A DNA stretch of 13,233 bases from Chloroflexi bacterium RBG_16_60_22 (GTDB taxonomy: Bacteria; Chloroflexota; Dehalococcoidia; Dehalococcoidales; RBG-16-60-22), in contig MGNX01000119.1 in NCBI GenBank assembly GCA_001796935.1, positions 1,699 through 14,931 of the forward strand. The letters are read 5' to 3'. Below are positions 7,046 through 13,172 of this stretch, piece after piece (the stretch's first letter is position 1; every line of letters starts with the position of its first letter). The notes under the pieces are model-generated. The model worked only from the letters and a program-made list of their open reading frames with translations, did no database searches and was not told the origin of the DNA. The position numbers were made by a program, and so were the translations under genes.

Positions 7046-7915
7046 ATGGTTGTAACAATCCTGGACGTAGCGATTGGCGGCATAATGCTGGGCGGCATCT
7101 ATGCCCTGATTGCCATGGGGTTCAGCCTGCAGTACGGCGTGGCCCGGGTGCTGAACATTGCTCACGGCGAGTTTATCATGCTCGGGGCTTTCATCACCTG
7201 GACACTGTATACGGTACTTGGCATTAACCCGCTGCTCTCTCTGGTCATTGTCGGCCCGGCTATATTCATAATAGGTTTTATACTTCAGAGGACTCTATTC
7301 ACCCGCCTGAGAACCTCGTCACCATCACCAGGCGCCTATGAGGCCAGCTCCCTGCTGGCCGCTTTTGGTCTCCTCTTCGTCATTCAAAATGTGGCGATAT
7401 TAATATGGGGGGCTGATATAAGGGCGTACGCCTATTTATCCGTTCCGGTCAATCTCGGGGGAGCCATATTTGCCGCCAATCGTCTGGTAGCTCTTTTATT
7501 TGCTGTAGTCATAGGGGTAGTCTTCTATCTCTTCTTAGCCCGCACCCGCATGGGCAAGGCCATCCGGGCTGCCGCTCAGGACGCGGCGACGGCAGGGCTG
7601 ATGGGGATAAACATCAACCAGGTGCTGGCTTTATGCTTTGGCCTCGGTGCTTTATTGGCTGGCGTTGCCGGCTTACTTATCAGCATGACCTTCTCCTTTC
7701 AACCAACTATGGGTCTGGAATATACCATAATTGCCATTATAATGGTCGTCCTAGGTGGGCTGGGCAGTATCCCGGGCAGTTTTATCGGGGGTTTTTTACT
7801 CGGTCTCATTGGCCACATCGTAACCTATTTTGAGCCGGGCCTGACACTGCCCTCCTATTATTTCATCTTTACCCTCCTGCTCCTGGTGAGGCCGACGGGT
7901 ATTTTGGGGAAGTAG
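7046..7915 (+). CDS. Branched-chain amino acid-type ABC transporter permease (LivH-like)
   Basis: A 289-residue, strongly hydrophobic inner-membrane permease with about eight membrane segments. The family signature near the N-terminus is present: GFSLQYGVARVLNIAHGEFIMLGAF, visible as YGVARVLNIAHGE around residues 32-44. A conserved cytoplasmic loop reads RTRMGKAIRAAAQDAATAGLMGI. The C-terminal GGLGSIPGSFIGG matches the conserved GG(x)GS(x)xGxxxGg segment of the family. Length is normal. It forms the translocation pore with the next gene. The start ATG 7046 has only a weak AGAAGG upstream. The gene is 178 bases from the binding-protein gene and separated from it by the inverted-repeat element, but probably lies in the same transcript. 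Confidence 0.93.
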   Translation: MVVTILDVAIGGIMLGGIYALIAMGFSLQYGVARVLNIAHGEFIMLGAFITWTLYTVLGINPLLSLVIVGPAIFIIGFILQRTLFTRLRTSSPSPGAYEASSLLAAFGLLFVIQNVAILIWGADIRAYAYLSVPVNLGGAIFAANRLVALLFAVVIGVVFYLFLARTRMGKAIRAAAQDAATAGLMGININQVLALCFGLGALLAGVAGLLISMTFSFQPTMGLEYTIIAIIMVVLGGLGSIPGSFIGGFLLGLIGHIVTYFEPGLTLPSYYFIFTLLLLVRPTGILGK

Positions 7916-7919
7916 TTTG

Positions 7920-8876
7920 ATGAATATTAAAAGGGTTATTTCAAGAGGGCTATTTTCACTCGGGTTACCTCTTCTAATTTTGATACTGTTAGCTACGTTA
8001 CCTTTCTATGCCCCAGGTTATACTGCCATACTGCTCAGCAGCATATTTATGTATGTCGTCCTGACGGTGAGCTGGGTTATCTTCTCCGGTTCTACTGGTT
8101 ACATCTCACTGGCGCCGGCCGCCTTCTTCGGAGTCGGCATCTATAGTTCAGCTTTGTTTGGGAACGAATTACCCCTGGGTATCGTTATTGGCATCGGTGG
8201 CATCGCCAGCGCCTGTCTTGCCCTGCTCGTCGGCGCTCTGACTCTGAGGCTGAAGGGCATCTATTTTGCTATCTTCACCTTCGGGCTCGTTATGCTCATC
8301 GCACACCTTCTCCTGTTCTGGGAGATTAATATAACCGGCACGCGTGGCAGATTCGTTGTCCTGGTAGATTACAACACTATTTATTACGTCATGTTGGCCA
8401 TTATGGTGGTGACACTGCTCACCAGCTTCCTTATCAGGCGCTCCAAATTCGGTTCGGCCCTGCAAAGTATCGGTGAGAACGAGGAAGCTGCGGTTCATAT
8501 AGGTATAAATGTTACCATGTTCAAGGTTATCGCCTTTGCCATCAGCGCTGTTTTCACGGGAGCGGTTGGAGCAATCATGGCGACACGATGGACATATATT
8601 GACCCGTTCATCGCCTTCAATCCGCTCTATTCTTTTATGCCGGTCCTGATGGCCATCTTTGGTGGTATGGGGCGGCTTTACGGTCCTGTAATCGGTGCCG
8701 CTATTTTTTCCTACCTGGAAGAGTTCCTGATTACCAAATTCCCCTATTACTACATGCTGATATTTGGTATTATTTTATTGGTCGCCATATTATACCTGCC
8801 GGACGGACTGGTGGGACTGGTACAGAAGCTGCGGCGGCGCATCACGGGAGGCAAGTATGCGAATACTGGAAGGTGA
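7920..8876 (+). CDS. Branched-chain amino acid-type ABC transporter permease (LivM-like)
   Basis: The second inner-membrane permease of the transporter, 318 residues, with many hydrophobic spans. Family hallmarks are GSTGYISLAPAAFFGVGIY near residues 58-77, the cytoplasmic loop RRSKFGSALQSIGENEEAAVHIGIN, and GGMGRLYGPVIGA in the C-terminal third. The Liv consensus is G(x)xGq(x)SLGhaaFfGiGAY, so Ala-Pro replaces Gly-His here. ATG 7920 lies four bases after the previous stop; a TTG at 7917 is an alternative giving one extra residue. Codon use is more AT-rich than in the ATPase genes downstream, with TTA and ATA present, partly expected for a membrane protein. Confidence 0.93.
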   Translation: MNIKRVISRGLFSLGLPLLILILLATLPFYAPGYTAILLSSIFMYVVLTVSWVIFSGSTGYISLAPAAFFGVGIYSSALFGNELPLGIVIGIGGIASACLALLVGALTLRLKGIYFAIFTFGLVMLIAHLLLFWEINITGTRGRFVVLVDYNTIYYVMLAIMVVTLLTSFLIRRSKFGSALQSIGENEEAAVHIGINVTMFKVIAFAISAVFTGAVGAIMATRWTYIDPFIAFNPLYSFMPVLMAIFGGMGRLYGPVIGAAIFSYLEEFLITKFPYYYMLIFGIILLVAILYLPDGLVGLVQKLRRRITGGKYANTGR

Positions 8877-9594
8877 GGGCGTTACCCGGTATTTCGGCGG
8901 GCTGGCAGCCGTCTCCGATGTCTCCTTCCACGTCGAACGGGGCGAGGTCGCGGGGCTCATCGGCCCCAACGGCGCCGGAAAAACGACGCTCTTCAATCTG
9001 ATATCGGCATCCCTCGCCCCCAATTCAGGGACAATAAAGTTCAAGGGCGTCAACATCACCGGCCGCAAACCGCACCAGATATGCCACATGGGCGTGGCCA
9101 GGACATTCCAGACGGTCAAAATATTCGCCAATATGCCGGTCATTGATAACGTGCGCCTCGGGGCGTTCTTCGGGACGTCGTCCGGCATGTCGGCGGCGGA
9201 AGCCTCCAGAGAAGCCGCCGAACTGCTGGAGTTCGTCGGGCTGCAGGCCGTCAGCGCCATCCCGGCCCGGGACCTGACGCTGGCCAACCAGAAGAAACTT
9301 GAGGTAGCCAGGGCGCTGGCTACCAAGCCGGAGTTGCTGCTGCTCGACGAGCTGATGGCGGGACTGAACCAGACCGAGGTGGCCCAGGCCATGCAGATGA
9401 TTAGGCAGATTCACGACCGGGGGATTACCATCGTCATGATTGAGCACGTGATGACGGCCATCATGAAAGCCTGCGACCGCATTATCGTGCTGCACCACGG
9501 CAAGAAAATCGCCGAGGGGACCCCTCAGGAGATTGCCAGCAGCGAGACCGTGATTAATGTCTATCTGGGAGAGCAGAGCTATGCTGGAGGTTAA
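8857..9594 (+). CDS. ABC transporter ATP-binding protein (LivG-like)
   Basis: A 245-residue cytoplasmic ATPase of the LivG branch. Walker A GPNGAGKT is at 36-43, Q-loop Gln at 85, Walker B LLLLDE at 160-165 and the switch His at 197. The signature segment reads LTLANQKK (140-147) rather than LSGGQ. LivG proteins already deviate (for example LAYGDQ), but here the Gly position is Ala. Walker B is followed by DELMAGL instead of DEPAAGL, a variant common in this transporter class. ATG 8857 has GGGAGG at 8846-8851 and overlaps the LivM-like gene by 20 bases, so translation is coupled. An in-frame extension back to 8764 lies inside that gene and is rejected. Confidence 0.93.
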   Translation: MRILEGEGVTRYFGGLAAVSDVSFHVERGEVAGLIGPNGAGKTTLFNLISASLAPNSGTIKFKGVNITGRKPHQICHMGVARTFQTVKIFANMPVIDNVRLGAFFGTSSGMSAAEASREAAELLEFVGLQAVSAIPARDLTLANQKKLEVARALATKPELLLLDELMAGLNQTEVAQAMQMIRQIHDRGITIVMIEHVMTAIMKACDRIIVLHHGKKIAEGTPQEIASSETVINVYLGEQSYAGG

Positions 9595-10285
9595 GAATCT
9601 AAGCACTTTCTACGGTAAAATCCAGGCGCTTTGGGACGTGTCCTTCTCCATCAAAGAATCGGAGATAATGGCCCTGGTGGGGGCCAACGGCGCCGGGAAA
9701 ACCACATTGCTGAATACTATTTCCGGCCTGTTGCGCCCTACCTCCGGGAGCATTAGCTTCCTCGGCAAGAGAATCGACGGTCTATCGCCGCATACCATCG
9801 TAGAAATGGGCGTCTCCCATATCCCCGAGGGCCGCAAGCTCTTCGCCGATATGTCGGTGCGGGAGAACCTCGAGATGGGCGCCTACGCCAACCGCGCCTG
9901 GAAAAACAAGGGGGAGACCCTCGAGCAGGTGTACCGCCTTTTCCCCGCCCTGAAGGAGAGGGAAAGCCAGCTGGCCAGGACGCTGAGCGGCGGCGAACAG
10001 CAGATGCTGGCGATGGGGCGGGGCCTGATGTCCCGGCCGAAGCTGTGTATCATCGACGAGCCATCCAACGGCCTGGCGCCGAAGCTGGTGCTGGAGGTCT
10101 TCCAGATTATCAAGTCCCTGCGCGACCAGGGAATCACCATCCTGCTGGTGGAGCAGAACGTCCGCCATACCCTGGAAACCGCCGATTGCGCCTGCATCCT
10201 GGAAAACGGCCGGCTGGCCCTGGAAGGCACCTGCAGCGCGCTCCTCGAAATGGAGCACGTGAAGAAGGCCTACCTGGGCCTCTAG
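9581..10285 (+). CDS. ABC transporter ATP-binding protein (LivF-like)
   Basis: A 234-residue cytoplasmic ATPase that pairs with the LivG-like protein to power import. Walker A GANGAGKTT (34-42), a canonical LSGGEQQ signature (135-141), Walker B LCIIDE (155-160) and the LivF hallmark EGRKLF (83-88) are all present. The switch position is Gln in LVEQN (188-193), normal for LivF. With a degenerate signature in its partner, the intact signature here may make the two ATP sites of the heterodimer unequal; that is inference. The start ATG 9581 overlaps the LivG-like gene by 14 bases, with GGGAGAG just upstream. It is the last gene of the transporter operon. Confidence 0.95.
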   Translation: MLEVKNLSTFYGKIQALWDVSFSIKESEIMALVGANGAGKTTLLNTISGLLRPTSGSISFLGKRIDGLSPHTIVEMGVSHIPEGRKLFADMSVRENLEMGAYANRAWKNKGETLEQVYRLFPALKERESQLARTLSGGEQQMLAMGRGLMSRPKLCIIDEPSNGLAPKLVLEVFQIIKSLRDQGITILLVEQNVRHTLETADCACILENGRLALEGTCSALLEMEHVKKAYLGL

Positions 10286-10329
10286 ACTTTCCACCTCCCC
10301 AACCGGCCACCAACAAGACCCACGGGAAT

Positions 10330-10359
10330 TTCACCGTTGTAAATTCTTTGTTATATAAT
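10330..10359 (+). promoter_or_regulatory. Probable promoter of the SDR gene
   Basis: TATAAT at 10354-10359 is a perfect -10 hexamer. TTCACC at 10330-10335 is a weak -35 (4 of 6) with an 18-base spacer. A weak 6-bp hairpin, GAATTT/AAATTC (10326-10331 with 10341-10346), overlaps it and could reduce read-through from the transporter operon. Confidence 0.5.
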
Positions 10360-10393
10360 GGGACGGCAAATCTGTAACAGAAAGGAAAAGCTG

Positions 10394-11149
10394 ATGGACC
10401 TAGGTTTTCAGGGAAAAGCGGCGCTGGTAACCGGGGCCGGCAGCCAGATAGGCTTCGGCAAGGCCATATCGCTGATGCTGGCCGGAGAAGGGTGTGATAT
10501 CGTCGTTAATGACATCAACGCGGCTGACGCCGAAAAAACGGCCGCCGCGGTCCGGGCGCTGGGACGCCAGTGCATCGCCATCCCGGCCGATGTCACTAAA
10601 AAAGCCGAGGTCCAGGCCATGGTCAAGAAAGCCATCGCGGCGTGCGGCAAGATAGATATCCTCGTCAACGTGGCCGGCGCCATCCTGGGGGGAGGCCCCT
10701 TCCCCGAGCAGTCGGAAGACCTCTGGGACAGGGAAATCGCCCTCAACCTCAAGGGCACGATGTTCTGCTGCCAGGCGGTGCTGCCCCACATGCTGGAGCG
10801 CAGGTACGGCAAGATTGTCAACATATCCTCCGGCTCCGTCAGGATGGCCCACCCCATGGTCTCCACCTACAGCATCGCCAAGGCCGGCGTCGAACTCTTC
10901 ACCAAGCAGCTGGCCAAGGGCGTCATTAAAAACGGCATCAACGTCAACTGCGTCTCACCGGGATGGTCGCTGACCAACTTCGTCAAGGGTGATAAAGAGG
11001 AAGCCAGGCAACGTTTCCTGCCGGAAACGCCGATTGGCCGGGGTACCGAACCCGAGGAAATCGCCTACGCCGTGACCATTTTAGCCTCGGACCGGGCCGC
11101 CGATATCGTGGGCCAGGTCCTCGATGTCAGCGGCGGCTCGGTGATGTAG
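10394..11149 (+). CDS. Short-chain dehydrogenase/reductase (SDR), NAD(H)-dependent type
   Basis: A 251-residue classical SDR with a Rossmann fold. The cofactor loop reads TGAGSQIGFG (13-22). The acidic Asp40 after the second beta strand suggests NAD(H) rather than NADP(H). NVAG at 92-95 is the structural motif. The catalytic tetrad is Asn118, Ser145/146, Tyr159 and Lys163 (YSIAK). The C-terminal GGSVM end is usual for FabG-like enzymes. It probably oxidises or reduces a hydroxyl or keto group on a CoA ester or free acid; the substrate cannot be read from sequence. ATG 10394 has AAAGGAAAAG upstream. An in-frame ATG at 10358 overlaps the -10 box and would lack a site. It may belong functionally to the preceding catabolic genes, but its own promoter makes this uncertain. 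Confidence 0.92.
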   Translation: MDLGFQGKAALVTGAGSQIGFGKAISLMLAGEGCDIVVNDINAADAEKTAAAVRALGRQCIAIPADVTKKAEVQAMVKKAIAACGKIDILVNVAGAILGGGPFPEQSEDLWDREIALNLKGTMFCCQAVLPHMLERRYGKIVNISSGSVRMAHPMVSTYSIAKAGVELFTKQLAKGVIKNGINVNCVSPGWSLTNFVKGDKEEARQRFLPETPIGRGTEPEEIAYAVTILASDRAADIVGQVLDVSGGSVM

Positions 11150-11205
11150 TCGGACGGACAATGTTAAATTTTCACCGCCGGACCGGTGGCCAGACCGGCA
11201 CCGTC

Positions 11206-11234
11206 TTGACAGATGGCACGCATTGTGGTATCCT
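11206..11234 (+). promoter_or_regulatory. Promoter for candidate ncRNA
   Basis: TTGACA (11206-11211) is a perfect -35, followed by an optimal 17-base spacer and TATCCT (11229-11234), 4 of 6 with TAT and the final T kept. The predicted start is near 11241, and no start codon with a ribosome site and a useful frame follows. Confidence 0.6.
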
Positions 11235-11464
11235 ATGACCGAAGCTCTTGACACAACCTGAATTCGCTTCGGGAGGTGTGCCGTGAAGCTTCACGGGTTA
11301 TTCGGAGTCTGGCAGGTGGATTGGTGATGCCCTACCCGCGGGGTGGGGCCAGAGGAAACGGGCGCGACTCGTAAGTTAGCTGGAAGTCTTTCTGCAGAGC
11401 AGAAGCCCAGTATACGGTGGTAATCACCGAAGTTGAGTCAAGTCCGGTCAAGGTAAGTCACGTG

Positions 11465-11502
11465 AGTGGAGGTTGCTTGAAAAAGTGGCCTCCACTTTTT
11501 TT
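11465..11502 (+). terminator. Strong intrinsic terminator (+ strand)
   Basis: The stem AGTGGAGG (11465-11472) with CCTCCACT (11489-11496) is 8 base pairs, perfect and GC-rich, and is followed by seven T (11496-11502). It ends the candidate RNA and protects the convergent gene. Confidence 0.88.
11480..11496 (-). terminator. Reverse-strand terminator of the small membrane-protein gene
   Basis: Read on the - strand, AGTGG-AGG-CCACT (11496 down to 11484) forms a 5-bp hairpin with a three-base loop followed by a short T-run (11484-11480). It lies 17 bases after the stop of the - strand gene and shares DNA with the + strand terminator, so this is a compact bidirectional terminator. Confidence 0.5.
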
Positions 11503-11512
11503 GTCCGGAGAC

Positions 11513-11803
11513 TTAGTTCGTGCCTCCATCGGGCGTGGCGAGGCCGGTCTTGTCCATCAGCTCCCGGTAGAACTCGGCGATTTCAGGGTCGTAGATTTTG
11601 CTCTCGGCCTTTTTGAATGGTGCCGTGAGGGACTCGCGGTAAATCTTTTCGATATCGGGAAGCAGGTCCACCAAGCTGGTATTCTCGGAAAGACCGCTGA
11701 GATTATCGGACCCGGCAAGGGTGGGGATAACCGTCCTGACCCCGAAGAGAAGCAGGACGCAAACCATCACCCCGAAAATAAAGCTGAAAGTCACTTTTAA
11801 CAC
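11513..11803 (-). CDS. Small single-span membrane or exported protein, unknown function
   Basis: A 96-residue protein. Residues 5-28 form one hydrophobic segment (FSFIFGVMVCVLLLFGV), either an uncleaved anchor or a signal peptide without an obvious cleavage motif. The remainder (about 30-96) is polar and mostly helix-prone, with LLPDIEKIYRESL and EIAEFYRELMDKTGL. I do not recognise a family. The start is GTG at 11803-11801 with GGGGA about 7 bases upstream. Evidence that it is real: a sensible signal/anchor followed by a soluble domain, a ribosome site, and a terminator just past the stop. The overlapping + strand frame is poorer. It is convergent with the candidate RNA. Confidence 0.6.
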   Translation of the reverse strand: MLKVTFSFIFGVMVCVLLLFGVRTVIPTLAGSDNLSGLSENTSLVDLLPDIEKIYRESLTAPFKKAESKIYDPEIAEFYRELMDKTGLATPDGGTN

Positions 11804-11828
11804 TTATTTTCCCCGCCTCTCCCCGAAA

Positions 11829-11843
11829 AGTACTAGTACTATA
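11829..11843 (-). promoter_or_regulatory. Palindrome overlapping a possible -10 box of the small membrane-protein gene
   Basis: AGTACTAGTACT (11829-11840) is a perfect 12-base palindrome made of two AGTACT units. On the - strand TATAGT (11843-11838) could be a -10 element, but I see no good -35. The overlap would suit a repressor operator. The site is weakly supported. Confidence 0.3.
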
Positions 11844-11936
11844 GTTTCATTCTGACACAGTAATATTAACGGCAATATAAAGACTATAAAGAATCCATAA
11901 AGTTCCCCTTAATTTTCCGTAAAGAAATACCCCGTT

Positions 11937-12069
11937 GCCGGGTACTTAATCTTTGCCCCAAATGTCATTCTGAGGAACGAGGTGACGAAAGAATCCCGCC
12001 GCCCCTAGACCCTTCGCTACGCTCAGGGTTACACGGGTGAAGTACCTTTAGGGCAAAGCCGGGTACTTA
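11937..12069. mobile_element. MITE-like foldback element flanked by 12-bp direct repeats
   Basis: GCCGGGTACTTA occurs twice in direct orientation (11937-11948 and 12058-12069). Just inside are inverted ends TTTGCCCCAAA (11952-11962) and TTTAGGGCAAA (12047-12057), which match at 10 of 11 positions. The roughly 100-base core begins TGTCATTCTGAGG (from 11963) and contains CCCTTCGCTACGCTCAGGG, a pattern I associate with dispersed bacterial repeats. There is no coding capacity. Outside it, TTTCCGTAAAG (11914-11924) and CTTACGGAAA (12066-12075) form further imperfect inverted arms. It is probably a non-autonomous mobile or REP-like element; the direct repeats could be its target duplication. Confidence 0.6.
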
Positions 12070-12143
12070 CGGAAAGGGGAGGATAAAGGTGGTAAGGCTA
12101 AGAAGGGGTGGGGTTTTAAAAATTCCCGGACAACTACCGGTGA

Positions 12144-12491
12144 TTATTTCAACAGGAAGTAGTCTATCGCCAGCCAGATAAGCTCGATGATGAAAAACGG
12201 CGTAAAGATTTTAAAGGTGTGCGGCGCCAGCCATCCGGGGCAAAATATATCCGTCACCGCCCCATTTTCCGCCCCGTACTTCTCGGCGAGGGTGGTGAAG
12301 GGGCACCGCCAGCCACTGATAATGAGCACCAGTCCCTCCAGAAAGATGGCGGCTATCGCCCCCAGCAGCCACCAGTTATAGGTACGGGTGACGGCGCAGT
12401 AGAGGATATAAAACAGACTGAACACCATGAAGAGGAAGACGACCGAGTGGACCAGCTTGATATAAAATACCCTCTTATTGGCGATGCTCAT
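12144..12491 (-). CDS. Small integral membrane protein, DUF2784-like
   Basis: A 115-residue hydrophobic protein with three to four membrane spans: about residues 12-32, 41-60 and 92-112, the first two separated by a short loop. The conserved-looking SGWRCPFTTLAEKYG segment after the second span and a following loop rich in aromatic and Gly residues resemble DUF2784 proteins, which carry a W-x-CP-x-T-x-x-E pattern. Function is unknown for that family. The start ATG (12491-12489) overlaps the pth stop TGA as TGATG, so it is translated by coupling from pth. The assignment to DUF2784 is from memory of the motif and is moderate. Confidence 0.72.
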   Translation of the reverse strand: MSIANKRVFYIKLVHSVVFLFMVFSLFYILYCAVTRTYNWWLLGAIAAIFLEGLVLIISGWRCPFTTLAEKYGAENGAVTDIFCPGWLAPHTFKIFTPFFIIELIWLAIDYFLLK

Positions 12492-13072
12492 CAGTTGAAC
12501 TCGTTCATGGCGGCGGTTATCCCCCCGGTGAGCAGGCGGACCACCGCCTCCCCCACCCTGGGGACGACCCGGCTGATAACCTTTTTTTCTTCAGGGGTGA
12601 AACCGTCGAGGACGTGGTCGATGACCGCCTCTTTCTTGGCCTCGGGGGATACCTCCGGTGTGTCCGGCCGCCCGATGCCCACCCTGACCCGATAGAAGTC
12701 GCGACTTCCCAGGCGGGCGATGATGGACTCGATGCCCTTGTGGCCGCCGCTGCTCCGGCTGAAACCCAGGCGGATTTTGCCCAGGGGCAGGTCGAGGTCA
12801 TCATGGATAACCACGAGGTCAGCCGGGGCGATTTTCAGTCGCTTGACCAGTCGACCGACCACCTCCCCGCTGGCGTTCATGAAGGTCTGGGGGCGGGCCA
12901 GCACCACCTTTATCCCCTCGATTTCCCCCCGGCCGGTGCGGGCCTGCCCCTCTTTCTTATCGAAGCGGATGCCGTATGACCGCGCGAGGTGCCGGACACA
13001 GGTGAAGCCGATGTTGTGGCGGTTGCCGGCGTAAATATGTCCGGGGTTACCCAGTCCGACGACGAGTTTCAT
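12491..13072 (-). CDS. pth: Peptidyl-tRNA hydrolase
   Basis: A 193-residue bacterial Pth that frees tRNA from peptidyl-tRNA dropped by stalled ribosomes, an essential cytoplasmic housekeeping enzyme. GLGNPG at 6-11 gives the substrate-binding Asn9, catalytic His19 lies in NRHNIGF, the FMNASG motif is at 64-69, and Asp91 in IHDDLDLP orients the histidine. SGGHKGIESI (108-117) replaces the usual GGHNG, so Lys112 stands where E. coli has Asn114, a substitution I believe occurs in other bacterial lineages. Length is normal. The start at 13072 is preceded by AAGGGAC on the - strand. Its stop overlaps the start of the small membrane-protein gene. Confidence 0.97.
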   Translation of the reverse strand: MKLVVGLGNPGHIYAGNRHNIGFTCVRHLARSYGIRFDKKEGQARTGRGEIEGIKVVLARPQTFMNASGEVVGRLVKRLKIAPADLVVIHDDLDLPLGKIRLGFSRSSGGHKGIESIIARLGSRDFYRVRVGIGRPDTPEVSPEAKKEAVIDHVLDGFTPEEKKVISRVVPRVGEAVVRLLTGGITAAMNEFN

Positions 13073-13109
13073 AAAGTCCCTTGATGTTTTTTATTAAAAT
13101 GATTCGGTT

Positions 13110-13172
13110 TGTCATTCCCGCGAAAGCGGGAATCCAGAAATGCCTGGATTCCCAATCAAGTTGGGAATGACA
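13110..13172. repeat. Three-hairpin REP-like repeat upstream of pth
   Basis: Ends TGTCATTCCC (13110-13119) and GGGAATGACA (13163-13172) are perfect inverted repeats. Inside are three hairpins in a row: ATTCCCGC-GAAA-GCGGGAAT (13114-13133), AATCCAG/CTGGATT (13131-13137 with 13144-13150) and ATTCCCAA/TTGGGAAT (13148-13155 with 13161-13168). This TGTCATTCCCGCGAAAGCGGG type is familiar from many bacterial genomes as a dispersed intergenic repeat. It lies between pth and the window end; no gene is visible in 13073-13233. Confidence 0.8.

Larger units (their letters stand above)
11241..11502 (+). ncRNA. Candidate independent structured RNA of about 260 nt, family unassigned
   Basis: The segment has its own promoter and ends in a strong intrinsic terminator. 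Local hairpins are CCGTGAAGCTTCACGG (11281-11296), CCCTACCC/GGGTGGGG (11330-11337 with 11341-11348) inside TCTGG/CCAGA (11308-11312 with 11349-11353), TTCTGC/GCAGAA (11390-11395 with 11399-11404) and CGGTG/CACCG (11415-11419 with 11425-11429). A long-range helix could close the whole: 11247-11259 pairs with 11430-11442 at 11 of 13 positions. A competing 5' hairpin, CGAAGC/GCTTCG (11240-11245 with 11266-11271), would exclude that helix. I did not recognise RNase P, tmRNA, SRP, 6S or a known riboswitch consensus. No RNA family search was possible, so it may be a known but diverged class. Confidence 0.55.
11150..11512. other. Gene-free stretch holding a candidate structured RNA
   Basis: About 360 bases without a credible protein gene lie between the SDR gene and the convergent small-protein gene. 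A GC-rich inverted repeat near 11173-11188 (CACCG/CGGTG) lies just after the SDR gene but lacks a T-run. The rest is a promoter, a highly structured segment and an intrinsic terminator, listed separately. Confidence 0.75.
11804..12143. other. Gene-free stretch around the MITE-like element
   Basis: This stretch of 340 bases holds no protein gene. The right part holds the promoter-proximal palindrome, the middle the MITE-like element, and near 12118-12141 there is a weak - strand terminator candidate for the DUF2784-like gene (CCGG/CCGG stem followed by five T on the - strand). Confidence 0.7.

Noticed and set aside
11241..11500. Cobalamin or TPP riboswitch, RNase P, tmRNA, SRP or 6S RNA
   Set aside because: Short resemblances occur (ACCTGA near 11255, GAGGAAA near 11352), but the surrounding conserved boxes of those families are missing, and the RNA precedes no sense gene.
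11417..11800. Open + strand frame of 127 codons
   Set aside because: It starts inside the candidate RNA, runs through the strong terminator at 11465-11502 and overlaps the better-supported - strand gene; its composition is not protein-like.
12219..12695. + strand frame across the DUF2784-like gene and pth
   Set aside because: It is antisense to pth, which is certain, and has no domain or convincing ribosome site.
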